Positions 44,074 through 54,290 of a stretch of 64,000 nt of DNA are shown here, in pieces. Within the stretch, counting starts at the first letter, position 1. Each line of letters begins with the position of its first letter. Source of the DNA: an uncultured Blastocatellia bacterium (GTDB taxonomy: Bacteria > Acidobacteriota > Blastocatellia > HR10). The notes beneath the pieces are model-generated. The model searched no databases. It saw only the letters and a program-made list of their open reading frames with translations, and had not been told where the DNA came from. A program made the translations under genes and the position numbers. The DNA lies in NCBI GenBank assembly GCA_937934295.1, contig CALHAI010000010.1:1-64000 (forward strand), written 5' to 3'.

Positions 44074-45615
44074 TCAAAACCGTGGGTAAATGACGACGCG
44101 GCGGAAAGGATCTTGTCCCTTGCTCTCGGAGATGAGGCCGTAGCGTTGGACCAATTCGTGTTGCAGCCGACGGATGTATGCGCTCTGTGGAGAGAGTTCG
44201 ACCGGCCGCCGATGCGCGATGACTTCGGCGACGGCCTCTTCGACCTCCTCCAGCGCGCGCTGCTCCTCCGGTGAGAGGTCCTCACTGGGCGCCTGAAGTC
44301 CGAATTCCCCAATGAGGAAATTCCGCACTTGTGTGGTCGTGTTGCTCTTAAGGGCGATGACAGGGATATTCCACTGCGCAGCTTCGCGAAGACGGGGCGT
44401 GCCCGTGCGCGCGTGCGATTTGAGCGTGAGCACAACGTCCGCTTGTTTCACGTCGGAAGTGATCGTGGCCGGAACGCCCAACTCGCGGATGGCGCGCTCG
44501 ATCTTATCGCGGCTGACGGCATAGGGGAAAATGCGGAGCACGCGTTGGCCAGTCGGACCACTTGAAGCGACGACCGCGCGTTCTTCCGGCGGAGGGGACG
44601 GTGTGGTCTCTCTCACGATCTCGATCTCGCCGCTCGGTCTCCGAAGGCGCAGTTCCGGGCGAGGGGGGATGCCTCGCAACAAGCGATCCACGACCGTCGC
44701 GACATCGTGATGGACAGCCAACCGATCTTTGTCCTGAATCTCAATGAGCACGTCGAATGTGGGCGGAGCCTTACGCTCCAGCACAGTCTTCTGCGTCCCG
44801 CGCCGCTTGGCCTCTTCATCACTCAAGGTGACGGCGTGGATGCCTCCAACCAGATCGCAGAGCGTCGGATTCATGAGGAGGTTCTCCAAGGAGTTCCCGT
44901 GCGCCGTGGCGATCAATTGGACGCCCCGTTCGGCGATCGTGCGGGCAGCGAGCGCTTCGGCCTCGGTCCCGATCTCATCAATGACGATCACTTCGGGCAT
45001 GTGATTCTCGACGGCTTCGATCATCACAGCGTGTTGCAGTTCCGGTGAGGGGACTTGCAAGCGGCGCGCGCGCCCGATGCCCGGATGTGGGATATCGCCG
45101 TCGCCCGCGATCTCGTTGGAGGTATCCACGACCATCACGCGCTTGCCCAACTCGTCGGCGAGCACGCGCGCCGCTTCGCGCAGGAGCGTCGTCTTCCCGA
45201 CGCCTGGTTTCCCCAGCAGCAGGATGTTCTTGCCTGATTGAATGACATCCTTGACGATGTCCACCGTTCCGAAGACGGCACGCCCGACACGACAGGTGAG
45301 GCCGATGATCTCGCCTCGACGGTTCCGCAGTGCGGAGATACGATGCAGCGTGCGCTCGATCCCCGCGCGGTTGTCTCTGGTGAACGCCCCGACGCGACTC
45401 ACGACGAAGTGAAGATCTTCGCGCATGACGGCTTCATCGCGCAGGGTGATCGAGCGGGAGAGAAACCGCGCTTCGGGCGGTCGCCCGAGGTCCAGGACCA
45501 CTTCGACCAACTCGTTCACATCCGGTTGCCGCAAGAGCGCCTCTCGGATCACCGGGGGGAGGACATCCAAGAGCGCGCCCAGATCATCGGCGATTTCGAC
45601 ACTTCGCGGTCCCAT
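44074..45615 (-). CDS. SpoIIIAA/Ycf45-type AAA ATPase with C-terminal R3H domain
   Basis: A 513-residue protein. The P-loop reads [18 protein letters not shown], Walker [15 protein letters not shown], sensor [33 protein letters not shown] is typical of the stage III AA-like/Ycf45 family. A linker and a degenerate second domain ([17 protein letters not shown] to about residue 420) precede an R3H module near the C-terminus ([20 protein letters not shown]), predicted to bind single-stranded nucleic acid. The role in non-sporulating bacteria is unknown. It is transcribed divergently from folE. Confidence 0.88.
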   Translation of the reverse strand: MGPRSVEIADDLGALLDVLPPVIREALLRQPDVNELVEVVLDLGRPPEARFLSRSITLRDEAVMREDLHFVVSRVGAFTRDNRAGIERTLHRISALRNRRGEIIGLTCRVGRAVFGTVDIVKDVIQSGKNILLLGKPGVGKTTLLREAARVLADELGKRVMVVDTSNEIAGDGDIPHPGIGRARRLQVPSPELQHAVMIEAVENHMPEVIVIDEIGTEAEALAARTIAERGVQLIATAHGNSLENLLMNPTLCDLVGGIHAVTLSDEEAKRRGTQKTVLERKAPPTFDVLIEIQDKDRLAVHHDVATVVDRLLRGIPPRPELRLRRPSGEIEIVRETTPSPPPEERAVVASSGPTGQRVLRIFPYAVSRDKIERAIRELGVPATITSDVKQADVVLTLKSHARTGTPRLREAAQWNIPVIALKSNTTTQVRNFLIGEFGLQAPSEDLSPEEQRALEEVEEAVAEVIAHRRPVELSPQSAYIRRLQHELVQRYGLISESKGQDPFRRVVIYPRF

Positions 45616-45725
45616 AAGCCCTTCGCCTTTGTCAGCTCGCTCACGATCTTATCATAGCGGCCTCGTCCGGAAATGTCCAAAATCCCGCTCATGCCCGTCG
45701 GGCTTGTGTGGTATCCTTTTCCCTC

Positions 45726-46301
45726 ATGGGACCAACACCGGACATGTCGTTTCAACAAATTCGCCACCATGTCGAGGGGATCCTGCGCGCGCTGCATCTT
45801 GATCCGGCGCGCGATCCTGAGCTGCGGCAGACGCCTGAGCGTGTGGCCGAGTGGTATCTGGAGTTCTTCGGTCCGCTCGATCACGAGAAGGAACCGGACA
45901 TCGTCCCTTTGATCCATGAGGGGGATGCCGAAGAGATGATCTTGGTGACGGGCCTCCCGTTCTATTCCGTGTGCGCGCACCATCTTCTGCCTTTCTTCGG
46001 CGAGGCGCATATTGCTTACGTGCCCGAGCGCGCGCTTCTGGGTATCGGGAGCGTCGGGCGGCTGCTCGATCACTATGCTCGTCGTCCTCAGCTTCAAGAG
46101 CGGTTGACCGAACAAGTCGCCGAGGCGCTCGTGCGCGCGGCCCACCCCCGAGGGGTAATCGTCCTTCTCAAGGCGCGACAGCTCTGCATGGAGATGCGCG
46201 GCGCGAAGAAGCCGGGATGGGTGATGACGAGCGCTGCGCGCGGGTGCCTTCGGGACTCCGCCTGGCGCGAAGAGTTCTTCCGGCGGCTGACCGAGCGGTG
46301 A
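45726..46301 (+). CDS. folE: GTP cyclohydrolase I
   Basis: FolE opens the GTP imidazole ring to give 7,8-dihydroneopterin triphosphate, the first step of folate (and queuosine-type) synthesis. FYSVCAHHLLPFFGEAHIAYVP holds the zinc Cys/His residues. GIGSVGRLLDHYARRPQLQERLT and LKARQLCMEMRGAKKP (second zinc Cys) complete the active site. Length is about 191 residues. Start uncertain: ATG at 45726 or 45744, both lacking a strong ribosome site. Confidence 0.93.
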   Translation: MGPTPDMSFQQIRHHVEGILRALHLDPARDPELRQTPERVAEWYLEFFGPLDHEKEPDIVPLIHEGDAEEMILVTGLPFYSVCAHHLLPFFGEAHIAYVPERALLGIGSVGRLLDHYARRPQLQERLTEQVAEALVRAAHPRGVIVLLKARQLCMEMRGAKKPGWVMTSAARGCLRDSAWREEFFRRLTER

Positions 46302-46312
46302 CACGGGGATCT

Positions 46313-47386
46313 TCAGGAAGCGTCGGCCAGAAGCGTTGGATCGAAACAGACGATGGCCTTGATGATCTCCGCTCGCGCCATGGCCGTGACGGCTTCCGAC
46401 ACGCGCTCCAGCGGGAATCGCTGGATCGGCAGATGGCGCGCGCGAATGACTCCCCGTTCGATCCAGTGGAGCGCTTCGCGCGTATCCAGAGGACCGCAGG
46501 AGTAGCTCGGGATGAGACTGATCTCGTTCATGTAGAGATGGTAGGGCTCGATCGTGAACGGCTCTCCGGGCGGCAGCGGCGTGAAGAGGATCACGCGAGC
46601 ACCGGGGCCGGCGCAAGCGATCCCGAGCCCGAGAGCTTCGCGCGACCCTGGACCGACGATAACGACGTCCGCTCCGTAACCCTCGGTCAATTCGCGCACG
46701 CGCTTGGGGACATCATCCCGTTCGGGATTCAGCGCATGCACGTCATCGAGGTGCTCTGCCGCGCGGCAGCGGGCGTCGAGCCGATCCACGCCAATGAGCG
46801 GATGGGCTCCCCACGCGCGCGCCAGCCGCAGATGGAGCAATCCCATGATCCCTAATCCGACGACGACGACGGCTTCTCCTGCTCGCACGGCCGCCCGTCG
46901 AAGCGATTTCACCACGCAGGCCGTCGGCTCGATCAAGACGCCGTCTTCCCAAGCGAGCTGATCCGGGAGCCTTAACAGATCCGCCAGATTCTCTTCCGGG
47001 ACGAGAAAATATTCGGCCAACCCTCCCGGAACGATCTTCGAGCGCCGCCACGTCGCGCACTGGCTGTAGTGACCGCGACGACAAAAGCGGCACTGGAAGC
47101 ACGGCGCATGATGATGGGCGAAGACTCGATCGCCGACGTGAACGTCGCGCACCTGTGCGCCCACGCGCGCGACCACTCCGACAGGCTCATGCCCGAAGAT
47201 CAGCGGCGCTTTCCGACGAATGTACCAGGGGAGGACATCGCCCGAGCAGATGCCGCAGGCGATGGTCCTCACGAGGACTTCGCGCTCCCCCACTGAAGGG
47301 ACATCCAGCTCTTCCACGCGAATGTCGTGGAGGTCGTACAGACGCGCGGCGCGCATCCGCGGGGGGATGCTCGGCGTGCTCGACAT
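46313..47386 (-). CDS. Zinc-dependent medium-chain alcohol dehydrogenase (first)
   Basis: This 357-residue MDR enzyme carries catalytic zinc residues in ACGICSGD and IFGHEPVG, the structural-zinc quartet CFQCRFCRRGHYSQC, and the cofactor fold VVVVGLGIMGLLHLRLARAWG. It would oxidise an alcohol or polyol with NAD(P). The start MSSTPSIPPRM has GCGGAGGCG in front, 14 bp after the paralogous dehydrogenase gene. The two form an operon. The substrate is unknown. Confidence 0.9.
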   Translation of the reverse strand: MSSTPSIPPRMRAARLYDLHDIRVEELDVPSVGEREVLVRTIACGICSGDVLPWYIRRKAPLIFGHEPVGVVARVGAQVRDVHVGDRVFAHHHAPCFQCRFCRRGHYSQCATWRRSKIVPGGLAEYFLVPEENLADLLRLPDQLAWEDGVLIEPTACVVKSLRRAAVRAGEAVVVVGLGIMGLLHLRLARAWGAHPLIGVDRLDARCRAAEHLDDVHALNPERDDVPKRVRELTEGYGADVVIVGPGSREALGLGIACAGPGARVILFTPLPPGEPFTIEPYHLYMNEISLIPSYSCGPLDTREALHWIERGVIRARHLPIQRFPLERVSEAVTAMARAEIIKAIVCFDPTLLADAS

Positions 47387-47400
47387 CGCCTCCGCTGACC

Positions 47401-48426
47401 TCACGGGATCACAGCGTATTTGATGCAATTGCCTTGCTGCAAGAGGGTGAATACTTCCGGAAGGCGCGTGAGCGGATACTCTCCGGTGATGAGACGTCCA
47501 ACCTCGATCCGCCGCTCGCGCAGCAGCTCATATGCCCGTCGCACGGCGCGCTGTGTGTAGTGGAATGGGCTGATCAGCGTGATCTGATCGTAGTGGATGC
47601 GTCCCGTGTCCAGTTCGATCGTCGAACCGGAGGGACAGCCGCCGAAGAGCACGACCGTCCCGCCGCGGCGGACCAGGGTGATCGCTTGTTGCCAGACGGC
47701 CGGACGACCCGTACATTCGATGACCATATCGGCTCCTCGTCCGTGCGTGAAGTCGAGGACGATCTCGCGCACATCCTCGTTCTCGGCATCAATGACGCGG
47801 GCAGCACCCAGCTCTTGCGCCACGCGAAGTCGAAACGCGCGTCGTCCGGAGATCAAAACGCGCTCCAGACCCAACGCTCGAAGCAGCAGCAGATGCATCA
47901 GGCCGATCGCCCCGGCGCCGATGATGAGGATCGTATCTTCGGGATCGAAGTCGAGATGCTCCAAACCATGCACGACGCACGAGAGCGGCTCCAAGATAGC
48001 CGCTTCGTTGAAGGAGAGCATCGTCGGCTTGAGGAACATGTTCTTCTGCACAATGTGCGCGGGGACCTTGATGTACTCGGCATAAGCGCCCAGGATCTTG
48101 GCCTTCATCGTCAGTTCACAGAGGTTGTCTTGACCGCGCCGACAGTAGTAGCAGTAGCCGCACGGGGCCGAATGGACGGACATGACGGCGTCTCCTTCGC
48201 GGAAGTTTCGGACGCCGTGGCCGACCTCCGCCACCTCGCCAGCGAATTCGTGTCCAAAGAGCGTGGGCATGGGCATCTTCGGATGCCCGCGCAGATACGC
48301 CTTCAAGTCCGTCCCACAGGTCAACGCCGCGCGAATCTTGACGACGACTTCGCCCGGTCCCGGCATCGGTCGCTCGACCTCCCGCAATTCCAGCAGCCCA
48401 GGCCGCACAAGCACATTCGCCAGCAT
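47401..48426 (-). CDS. Zinc-dependent sorbitol/threonine-dehydrogenase-like enzyme (second)
   Basis: This 341-residue MDR enzyme starts MLANVLVRPGLLELREVE. It has ALTCGTDLKAYLRGH and LFGHEFAGEV (catalytic zinc), the structural quartet CGYCYYCRRGQDNLC, and the cofactor motif ILIIGAGAIGLMHLLLL. The frame runs 52 codons further upstream, but GGAGG lies before this ATG and the length fits the family. The pair of dehydrogenases plus the divergent cupin suggest sugar or polyol metabolism (inference). Confidence 0.9.
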   Translation of the reverse strand: MLANVLVRPGLLELREVERPMPGPGEVVVKIRAALTCGTDLKAYLRGHPKMPMPTLFGHEFAGEVAEVGHGVRNFREGDAVMSVHSAPCGYCYYCRRGQDNLCELTMKAKILGAYAEYIKVPAHIVQKNMFLKPTMLSFNEAAILEPLSCVVHGLEHLDFDPEDTILIIGAGAIGLMHLLLLRALGLERVLISGRRAFRLRVAQELGAARVIDAENEDVREIVLDFTHGRGADMVIECTGRPAVWQQAITLVRRGGTVVLFGGCPSGSTIELDTGRIHYDQITLISPFHYTQRAVRRAYELLRERRIEVGRLITGEYPLTRLPEVFTLLQQGNCIKYAVIP

Positions 48427-48565
48427 GCCGTTTCGCCTCCGTTCCATAAACCAAAGGCTCAATTTTAGCTCACGCCCTCTGATCTGCCAATTTCTCCCCA
48501 ACGCGATGAGCGGTTGAACGCTCCCAGAGGGAGCGCGTACAATACCTCGTACGAGGAGCGCGCGC

Positions 48566-49144
48566 ATGACGGCGCACCACAAGGAAGGATCGCCGGAGCC
48601 GATCCACTGCGAGTGGGCGGGACCCGCGGATTCAACGCCAATCCTCGGCGATACGGGCTCACGACTCTATCGGCATCGTGGGAACTACCGCTGGGAGGGC
48701 GTATCGCCGGAGCCGTATAAAGCTCAATCCGAAGATTGGGCTGCCGCTCAGCGCATGGTCTTCATCGGTCAGGCGGCGGAGCCCCTTGATTTCCACCTTC
48801 GGTATTTCGAGCTGGAGCCCGGTGGATTCACAAGCTTGGAGAAACACGAACACGCCCATGTCGTGATCGTCGTTCGGGGGAAGGGGACGGTCGTCGCGGG
48901 CTCCGCATGTTGGAGCGTGGGTTTCCTCGATGCGCTCTATATCGCCCCCTTCACGCCGCATCAGCTCCTCAACACGGGAGAGGAGCCGTTTGGTTTCTTC
49001 TGCATTGTGGACGCTGTGCGCGACCGCCCTCAGCCGCTCAGCCCGAGCGAGCTTCAACGCCTCTTGGCGATCCCCCGCGTGCGAGCGGTGCTTCGGGTCC
49101 CTGCATTCGAGAAAGGCGAGGGCGAGACTCAATCGGGGAGGTGA
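48566..49144 (+). CDS. Cupin-domain protein
   Basis: A 192-residue protein with one cupin barrel. Motif 1 is GGFTSLEKHEHAHVVIVVRGKG, with the metal-binding His-His-His arrangement. Motif 2 is PFTPHQLLNTGEEPFGFFC. The N-terminal 60 residues are not family-conserved. The sequence resembles small quercetinase- or mannose-isomerase-like cupins, but no reaction can be assigned. Its 3' end overlaps the convergent hydrolase gene by 16 bp. Confidence 0.85.
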   Translation: MTAHHKEGSPEPIHCEWAGPADSTPILGDTGSRLYRHRGNYRWEGVSPEPYKAQSEDWAAAQRMVFIGQAAEPLDFHLRYFELEPGGFTSLEKHEHAHVVIVVRGKGTVVAGSACWSVGFLDALYIAPFTPHQLLNTGEEPFGFFCIVDAVRDRPQPLSPSELQRLLAIPRVRAVLRVPAFEKGEGETQSGR

Positions 49145-49755
49145 GCCCTAGCGTATTCGAGCAGCTCCCGCTTCAGTTCCTCCAACTTGCTTGTGAAGAA
49201 GTGATCGGCGCCCTCGATCAGGATCAGGTCCTTCGGTTCCGGGAGCGTCAGCATGAGGGCCTGAAGGTGCTCAAGGGGGGCGAATTCGTCCTTTGTCCCA
49301 TGGACGAACAGTTTCGGCTTCCGACAATCCTCGAGGAATCGAAAATCGGCCAGCGCGACGGCCGCGCCGATCGCGATGAGCGTCGTCACGCGCTCATCGC
49401 GCGTCCCGACCTTCAAACCCACCCAGGCGCCGAAAGAGTATCCGGCGAGCCAGATCGGCGTCTGCGGATACCGTTCGGCCATGAAGGCGATGGCAGCGGT
49501 GACATCCTCCTGTTCCCCTTCGCCGAAGTCGAATGTCCCCGCGCTCTTGCCGACGCCGCGAAAGTTGAAGCGGAGGGTTGTCATGCCGGCCTCCTGGAGA
49601 GCTTGCGCCGCGCGCACGATGACCTTGTTATGCATCGTCCCGCCATATTGCGGATGAGGGTGGCAGAGGACAGCGACGGCCTTCGGCGTGGAGAGCACCC
49701 CCTCTTCGAGGATCGCTTCGAGCGGCCCGACCGCGGACACGAGCATGAGTCCCAT
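49129..49755 (-). CDS. Alpha/beta hydrolase (dienelactone-hydrolase-like)
   Basis: A roughly 208-residue alpha/beta hydrolase with the nucleophile elbow LAGYSFGAWVG, an oxyanion region CHPHPQYGGTMHN, FNFRGVGKSAGTFD, acid region KDEFAPLEH, and His in GADHFFTSKLEELKREL. This matches the family of small cytosolic hydrolases annotated COG2945. The ATG used (MGLMLVSAVGPLEA) is a guess, as neither it nor the upstream codons have a ribosome site. Confidence 0.85.
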   Translation of the reverse strand: MGLMLVSAVGPLEAILEEGVLSTPKAVAVLCHPHPQYGGTMHNKVIVRAAQALQEAGMTTLRFNFRGVGKSAGTFDFGEGEQEDVTAAIAFMAERYPQTPIWLAGYSFGAWVGLKVGTRDERVTTLIAIGAAVALADFRFLEDCRKPKLFVHGTKDEFAPLEHLQALMLTLPEPKDLILIEGADHFFTSKLEELKRELLEYARAHLPD

Positions 49756-49844
49756 AGTAGGATTGGGATAGCAGAAAACTTTGCGTCTGGCAATGTCCTC
49801 GCTTATGATAAGGAGCATCGGGTGATGAACAGGAGGGGAGAGAC

Positions 49845-51710
49845 ATGTCGCTGACGCATCTGAGAGCGAGAGTGCCTTGCTGTGTCCTCAAGGCCCTGGC
49901 GATCCTCGTCCTCGTGATCAGCGGCGGGTTCTTGGGGCCTCGTATTCTCGGCGAGGATCCGAAAAGGGAAGGGAGCGCGGCGATCACGGCCGAGGAGATT
50001 CGGGCTCACGTCCGGTTCCTCGCTTCGGACGAGTTGGAAGGCCGAGAGGCCGGGACCGAAGGAGCGGAACAAGCGGCGCGCTACATCGCCTCGGCATTTC
50101 GCGCCTATGAATTGCGACCCCTCGGCGATGGGGGAACGTTCGAGCAGCGCTTCTCCTTCGTCGCCCGCGTCGTGCCGGGGCCGATGAACCGGCTGCGCCT
50201 GAGAACGGAGGCCGGAGAGCGAGAGTTTGCTTTCAGGAGAGATTTCGTGCCGCTCGCGCTCTCCAGCCGTGGTGCTGTCGAGGGAGAAGTCCTCTTCGCC
50301 GGATATGGCATCTTCGCCCCCGAACTCGGCTACGACGACTATGGGAGCACCCAGGTCAGCGGGAAGATCGTTCTCGTTCTCGATGGGAGCCCAGACGGTC
50401 AAGACCCCCACGGGCGATTTCAAGATCATCGAGCGCCGCAGCGTAAGATCGCCACAGCTCGGGAGAAAGGGGCGCGCGGCATCCTCTTCATCGCTGCCGA
50501 AGAGAAGGCCGAGGATGATCGACTCGCCGCGCTCCGTTACGATCCCATGTTCGGGGAGGCCGGCATCCCCGTCTTGCTCCTTGGGCGTGCCGCCGCATCG
50601 GAAGTCTTACGAGCGGCGGGGAAAGACCTCGCCGAGCTGGAACGCTCCTTGGCTTCAACGGTGAGGCCTCGTTCTTTCGTCCTCTCGGGCGTTCGCCTCG
50701 CTGTACATGCCGATGTGGAGAGGGAGATGCGTCAGACGGCGAACGTCGTCGGTCTGTTGGAAGGGAGCGATCCGATGCTCAAAGACGAGATCATCGTCAT
50801 CGGGGCTCACTACGATCATCTCGGACGCGGTGGAGTCTCTTCGCTCGCCCCTCATCGAACCGGAGAGGTTCATAATGGCGCGGACGATAATGCATCGGGC
50901 ATCGCGGGCCTGCTCGAGTTAGCGCAGGCACTCGCCGCGACGCGCGCCTCCCTTCGCCGCAGCGTCCTCTTCATCGCGTTCTCGGCTGAGGAGATGGGAC
51001 TGCTTGGCTCCAATCATTATGTGAAGCACCCTCTCCTTCCGCTGGAACGCACGATCGCCATGTTCAACTTCGACATGATCGGGCGGTTGCGCGAGAGCGG
51101 CGTCCTCGTCTATGGCGTGGGGACGTCGCCGTTCTGGCAAGTGGCGCTTGAGCGGGCGAACGCGAGCGTGCGGTTGAACTTGAGGGTTCGCGATGATGGC
51201 GTCGGCCCGAGCGATCATACCTCGTTTTATCTGAAGGACATCCCCGTGCTCCATTTCTTCACCGGCGTTCACGAGGATTACCATAAGCCCTCGGATGATG
51301 CGGAGAAGATCAATGCCGAGGGAGCGCAGCGGATCGTCTCGCTGGCATATGAGTTGGTGAGGGAATTGGATCGTCAGCCGACGCGTCCGGCCTTCGTCCA
51401 CGCGAGAGAGGAGAGGCGCGAGGCCATCGCGTCGGGATTTCGCGTCTACATTGGGACGATCCCAGATTACGCGGAGTCCGTCGAAGGGGTGAAGATCGCT
51501 GGCGTTCGCCCCGGTAGTCCGGCCGAGCGAGCGGGGATGCGCACTGGCGATGTCATCCTCCGCATCGGACGGCGAGAGATCCGAAACGTCTACGATTACA
51601 CCTATGCCCTTCAGGAGCTGAAGGATGGGGAGGAGGTGGAATTCGTGATCCTGCGCGGCGGCGAGCGGCTCTCGCTGAAAGTCGTCCCCGAGCGACGTCG
51701 CGCATTCTGA
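49845..51710 (+). CDS. Secreted M28-family aminopeptidase with PA-like insert and C-terminal PDZ domain
   Basis: A 621-residue exported metallopeptidase. A signal helix (LKALAILVLVISGGFL) precedes EEIRAHVRFLASDELEGREAGTEGAEQAA. A protease-associated-like insert (about 130-260) follows. The two-zinc catalytic site is IGAHYDHLG, NGADDNASGIAGLLELA, SAEEMGLLGS, MFNFDMIGRL and SDHTSFY. The last 90 residues are a PDZ domain (VKIAGVRPGSPAERAGMRTGDVILRIG). It probably trims peptides in the periplasm or outside the cell. Confidence 0.93.
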   Translation: MSLTHLRARVPCCVLKALAILVLVISGGFLGPRILGEDPKREGSAAITAEEIRAHVRFLASDELEGREAGTEGAEQAARYIASAFRAYELRPLGDGGTFEQRFSFVARVVPGPMNRLRLRTEAGEREFAFRRDFVPLALSSRGAVEGEVLFAGYGIFAPELGYDDYGSTQVSGKIVLVLDGSPDGQDPHGRFQDHRAPQRKIATAREKGARGILFIAAEEKAEDDRLAALRYDPMFGEAGIPVLLLGRAAASEVLRAAGKDLAELERSLASTVRPRSFVLSGVRLAVHADVEREMRQTANVVGLLEGSDPMLKDEIIVIGAHYDHLGRGGVSSLAPHRTGEVHNGADDNASGIAGLLELAQALAATRASLRRSVLFIAFSAEEMGLLGSNHYVKHPLLPLERTIAMFNFDMIGRLRESGVLVYGVGTSPFWQVALERANASVRLNLRVRDDGVGPSDHTSFYLKDIPVLHFFTGVHEDYHKPSDDAEKINAEGAQRIVSLAYELVRELDRQPTRPAFVHAREERREAIASGFRVYIGTIPDYAESVEGVKIAGVRPGSPAERAGMRTGDVILRIGRREIRNVYDYTYALQELKDGEEVEFVILRGGERLSLKVVPERRRAF

Positions 51711-51776
51711 TCGGCCGGACGGTTCGACAGGGCACCACTTCTTGCCCCATCAATGCGAGTCCCGCTCGTTGCTCCG

Positions 51777-51843
51777 CCCGATTCACCTCCATCGGCCCGA
51801 TTCGTGAAAATCCGCTTGAATTTGCGAAAAGCGGTGATAAAAT
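51777..51843 (+). promoter_or_regulatory. Promoter with upstream direct repeats for the first TPR-Fis gene
   Basis: TTGAAT (51816-51821) and TAAAAT (51838-51843) are 16 bp apart. Two copies of CCCGATTC (51777-51784 and 51796-51803), 19 bp apart, lie just upstream of the -35 where an activator would bind. Confidence 0.5.
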
Positions 51844-51951
51844 CGGTGCCCGAAAGAAGCCGCGAACCAGGGACGTGGTCTGGCCAGGAGGTCGTGCCGG
51901 ATGTCCGTGAGGCAAGAGGCACATGGCGAATCTCATCGGGGGAGGGGGGGT

Positions 51952-53379
51952 ATGAGAGCGACCAGGGAAGAATCTGCGTTGGTCGTGAAGCTCATGGAGG
52001 CGATTGACGCGGGGAGATTTGAAGAAGCGGATCGGATGCTTCCCCACCTCAAGGCGAACGCCGATTCCCTTGTGGCGATTTTGGAGGCCGAAGTGAACCT
52101 TTACTTCCGTCGTCTCGAACCGGCCCGGGAGCGCCTTGCGCAAATCGATCCCTGGAGATTGGGCACGCGTTCGCTCTCGCGCTACCTTCTCGCTCTCGGC
52201 CAGTGCCATTTGGAGCATGAACAGTGGGAGTTGGCGGGAGAGCTTTTGGAGGGAGCATGCTGCCTCTACAAGCTTCTGCACGCCCGCTGTCATCTGGCTC
52301 GTGGGCTGTATTATTTGGGGATGGCGAGGCTCAAGCGCGGGAATGGAGGAGAAGCGGAAGCGTTGTGGGAGCAAGCGAAGGCGCTCCTGGCCGAAGAGGA
52401 GACGGCGCGGGGTGATTTCGTCCTCGGCGTGCTCGAATATGCCTTGGGCGCGTGGCGCCTTCAAACGGGGCGAATCGAAGAGGCCCGCGCCTCGCTGCAC
52501 TCTAGCGTGCGGCTTCTCGATGAGGAGCATGGCCGATATTACGCCTCCGCTTTGGGCGCGCTCGGTGCTTTGCTCGCCTCATGCGGAGAATGTGCGGATG
52601 CGGCCGAGAAATTGTGGGAGGCGCAGCGCATCCTGATCCGATATGCCATTGGCGATCCGCTGGCCGACGTGACCACTACCTTGGCTGCCGTTCTTGTCCA
52701 GATGGGGCACTTCGACGAAGCGGAACACGCGGTGCACGAGAGCCTGGACGCGTTGCAACGTCTCGGGCATGAGCGAGGAACCGGACGGATGTTCAAAGCG
52801 CTCGCCGAAATCTACCTCGAACGAAACGATGTCGCGCGCGCAGAGAATGCGGCTCGCGTGGCCCTCGAGCATACCGAGACCATTCGGGATGACGCCTTGC
52901 GGGCGGAGGTGCAGATCCTCCTCGGACGCACGGCCGCGCGACGGCGCGATCACGAGGCGGCTGAACAAGCCCTCTCGCGAGCTCGCCAGATCGCTCAGAG
53001 TCTGGAGGATCGAAAACTGGAGGGCCTCGCCTGTCTGTACTGGGCGGAAGCTTGTTACGCTGTCTCCCCCATGCAGGCTCAGGAGTTGATCGCGCGCGCG
53101 CAGGAGTTGCTTCGCCTGCTCTCCGATCCGCGGATCGAACGTGAGATTGAGCGCGTCGCTCAACGGGCGACGAGCGAGCGCATCAAGCTGACGCCTGACA
53201 ACAAGCTCATCTTCGACGGCAACTTCCTCCCCAATTGGTACGTGGCGCGCGAGACGCTGGAGCGCTTCCTGCTCAAGAACGCGCTTCGGCAAGCCGAGGG
53301 GAATCTCACGAAGGCCGGGGAATTGCTGGGGATCACGAAGGTGCACGTGCATAATCTGCGTCGGCAGTTCAATCTGTGA
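51952..53379 (+). CDS. TPR regulator with C-terminal Fis-type helix-turn-helix (first paralog)
   Basis: This 475-residue soluble protein is almost entirely TPR-like helices (about residues 10-400: for example LYYLGMARLKRGNGGEAEALWEQA and TLAAVLVQMGHFDEAEHAVHESL). The last 65 residues read IFDGNFLPNWYVARETLERFLL, then LRQAEGNLTKAGELLGITKVHVHNLRRQFNL, the Fis-type HTH that ends NtrC-family activators. There is no sigma54 ATPase domain. It is paralogous throughout to the gene at 57353. A ligand- or protein-sensing TPR solenoid controlling a Fis DNA-binding head is the simplest reading (inference). The SD is GGGAGGGGGG. Confidence 0.85.
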   Translation: MRATREESALVVKLMEAIDAGRFEEADRMLPHLKANADSLVAILEAEVNLYFRRLEPARERLAQIDPWRLGTRSLSRYLLALGQCHLEHEQWELAGELLEGACCLYKLLHARCHLARGLYYLGMARLKRGNGGEAEALWEQAKALLAEEETARGDFVLGVLEYALGAWRLQTGRIEEARASLHSSVRLLDEEHGRYYASALGALGALLASCGECADAAEKLWEAQRILIRYAIGDPLADVTTTLAAVLVQMGHFDEAEHAVHESLDALQRLGHERGTGRMFKALAEIYLERNDVARAENAARVALEHTETIRDDALRAEVQILLGRTAARRRDHEAAEQALSRARQIAQSLEDRKLEGLACLYWAEACYAVSPMQAQELIARAQELLRLLSDPRIEREIERVAQRATSERIKLTPDNKLIFDGNFLPNWYVARETLERFLLKNALRQAEGNLTKAGELLGITKVHVHNLRRQFNL

Positions 53380-53414
53380 GGAGCGCGCGCTCGGAATCCA
53401 CTCAGGAGGGGGCT

Positions 53415-54140
53415 ATGGGAGCGTTAGTGGGGAAGGTCGCGATTGTGACCGGAGGAACGCGCGGCATCGGTCGCGCGATCGTCGAGGTGTTGCTGGAAGC
53501 GGGCGCTGCGGTCGTCTTCTGCTCACGTCGAGCGGAGGCGGTGCAGCAAGCGCTTGAGGAGTTGAGCCTCAAGGCGCCTGGGCGCGTCGCGGCTCTCCCG
53601 TGCGACGTGCGTGATCTCGCGCAGGTGCGTGAGCTGGTTCAGTACGCGGTCCGCACGTTCGGCGGCGTGGATATTTTGATCAATAACGCCGGTGTTGGCC
53701 TCTTCCGCAGCATCTACGAGCTGACGCCCGAAGAGTGGCGCGAAGTCATCGAGACCAATCTCACGGGCGCCTTCTATTGCTGCCGGGAGGTTGTCGGCCA
53801 TATGCGGCAGCGCGGCGGCGGCTACATCATCAACGTCAGCTCGCTCGCCGGCAAGAACGCCTTCGCCGGAGGGGCGGCCTACAACGCTTCGAAGTTCGGT
53901 TTAAATGGATTCAGCGAGGCGATCATGCAGGATTTGCGCTATGACAACATCCGCGTGAGCTACGTCATGCCCGGCAGCGTCGCCACTGAGTTCGGCGGAC
54001 ACGAGCCAATGGTGGAATCGGCGTGGAAGCTGAAACCATTGGATGTCGCGCGCGTCATCCTCCATTTGCTCGAGCACGACCCGGCAAGTCTCCCAAGCTG
54101 TGTGGAGATCCGCCCCGCGAAACCCCCACGAAAAGGATGA
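53415..54140 (+). CDS. Short-chain dehydrogenase/reductase, FabG-like
   Basis: A 241-residue SDR with AIVTGGTRGIGRAIVE, LPCDVRD, ILINNAGVG, the catalytic Ser in NVSSLAGK and the YNASKFGL Tyr/Lys pair. The sequence resembles 3-oxoacyl-ACP reductase-like enzymes, but the C-terminus (PSCVEIRPAKPPRKG) is not classical FabG. It follows the TPR-Fis gene by 35 bp with its own CAGGAGGGGG site, so it may be a regulated partner. Confidence 0.92.
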   Translation: MGALVGKVAIVTGGTRGIGRAIVEVLLEAGAAVVFCSRRAEAVQQALEELSLKAPGRVAALPCDVRDLAQVRELVQYAVRTFGGVDILINNAGVGLFRSIYELTPEEWREVIETNLTGAFYCCREVVGHMRQRGGGYIINVSSLAGKNAFAGGAAYNASKFGLNGFSEAIMQDLRYDNIRVSYVMPGSVATEFGGHEPMVESAWKLKPLDVARVILHLLEHDPASLPSCVEIRPAKPPRKG

Positions 54141-54290
54141 AGCGTGCTGGCCTCAACGAATGGCTCCATACCCTTCGGGTACGAAGGACGAACCCACGTC
54201 GAAGCGTCCTTCACTCCGGCCCTTCGCGATCTTCACGTCCCGAGACGCGGATCACTTTCTGTGAGCGCGCCCCTCGCCCGGCGATCAGCC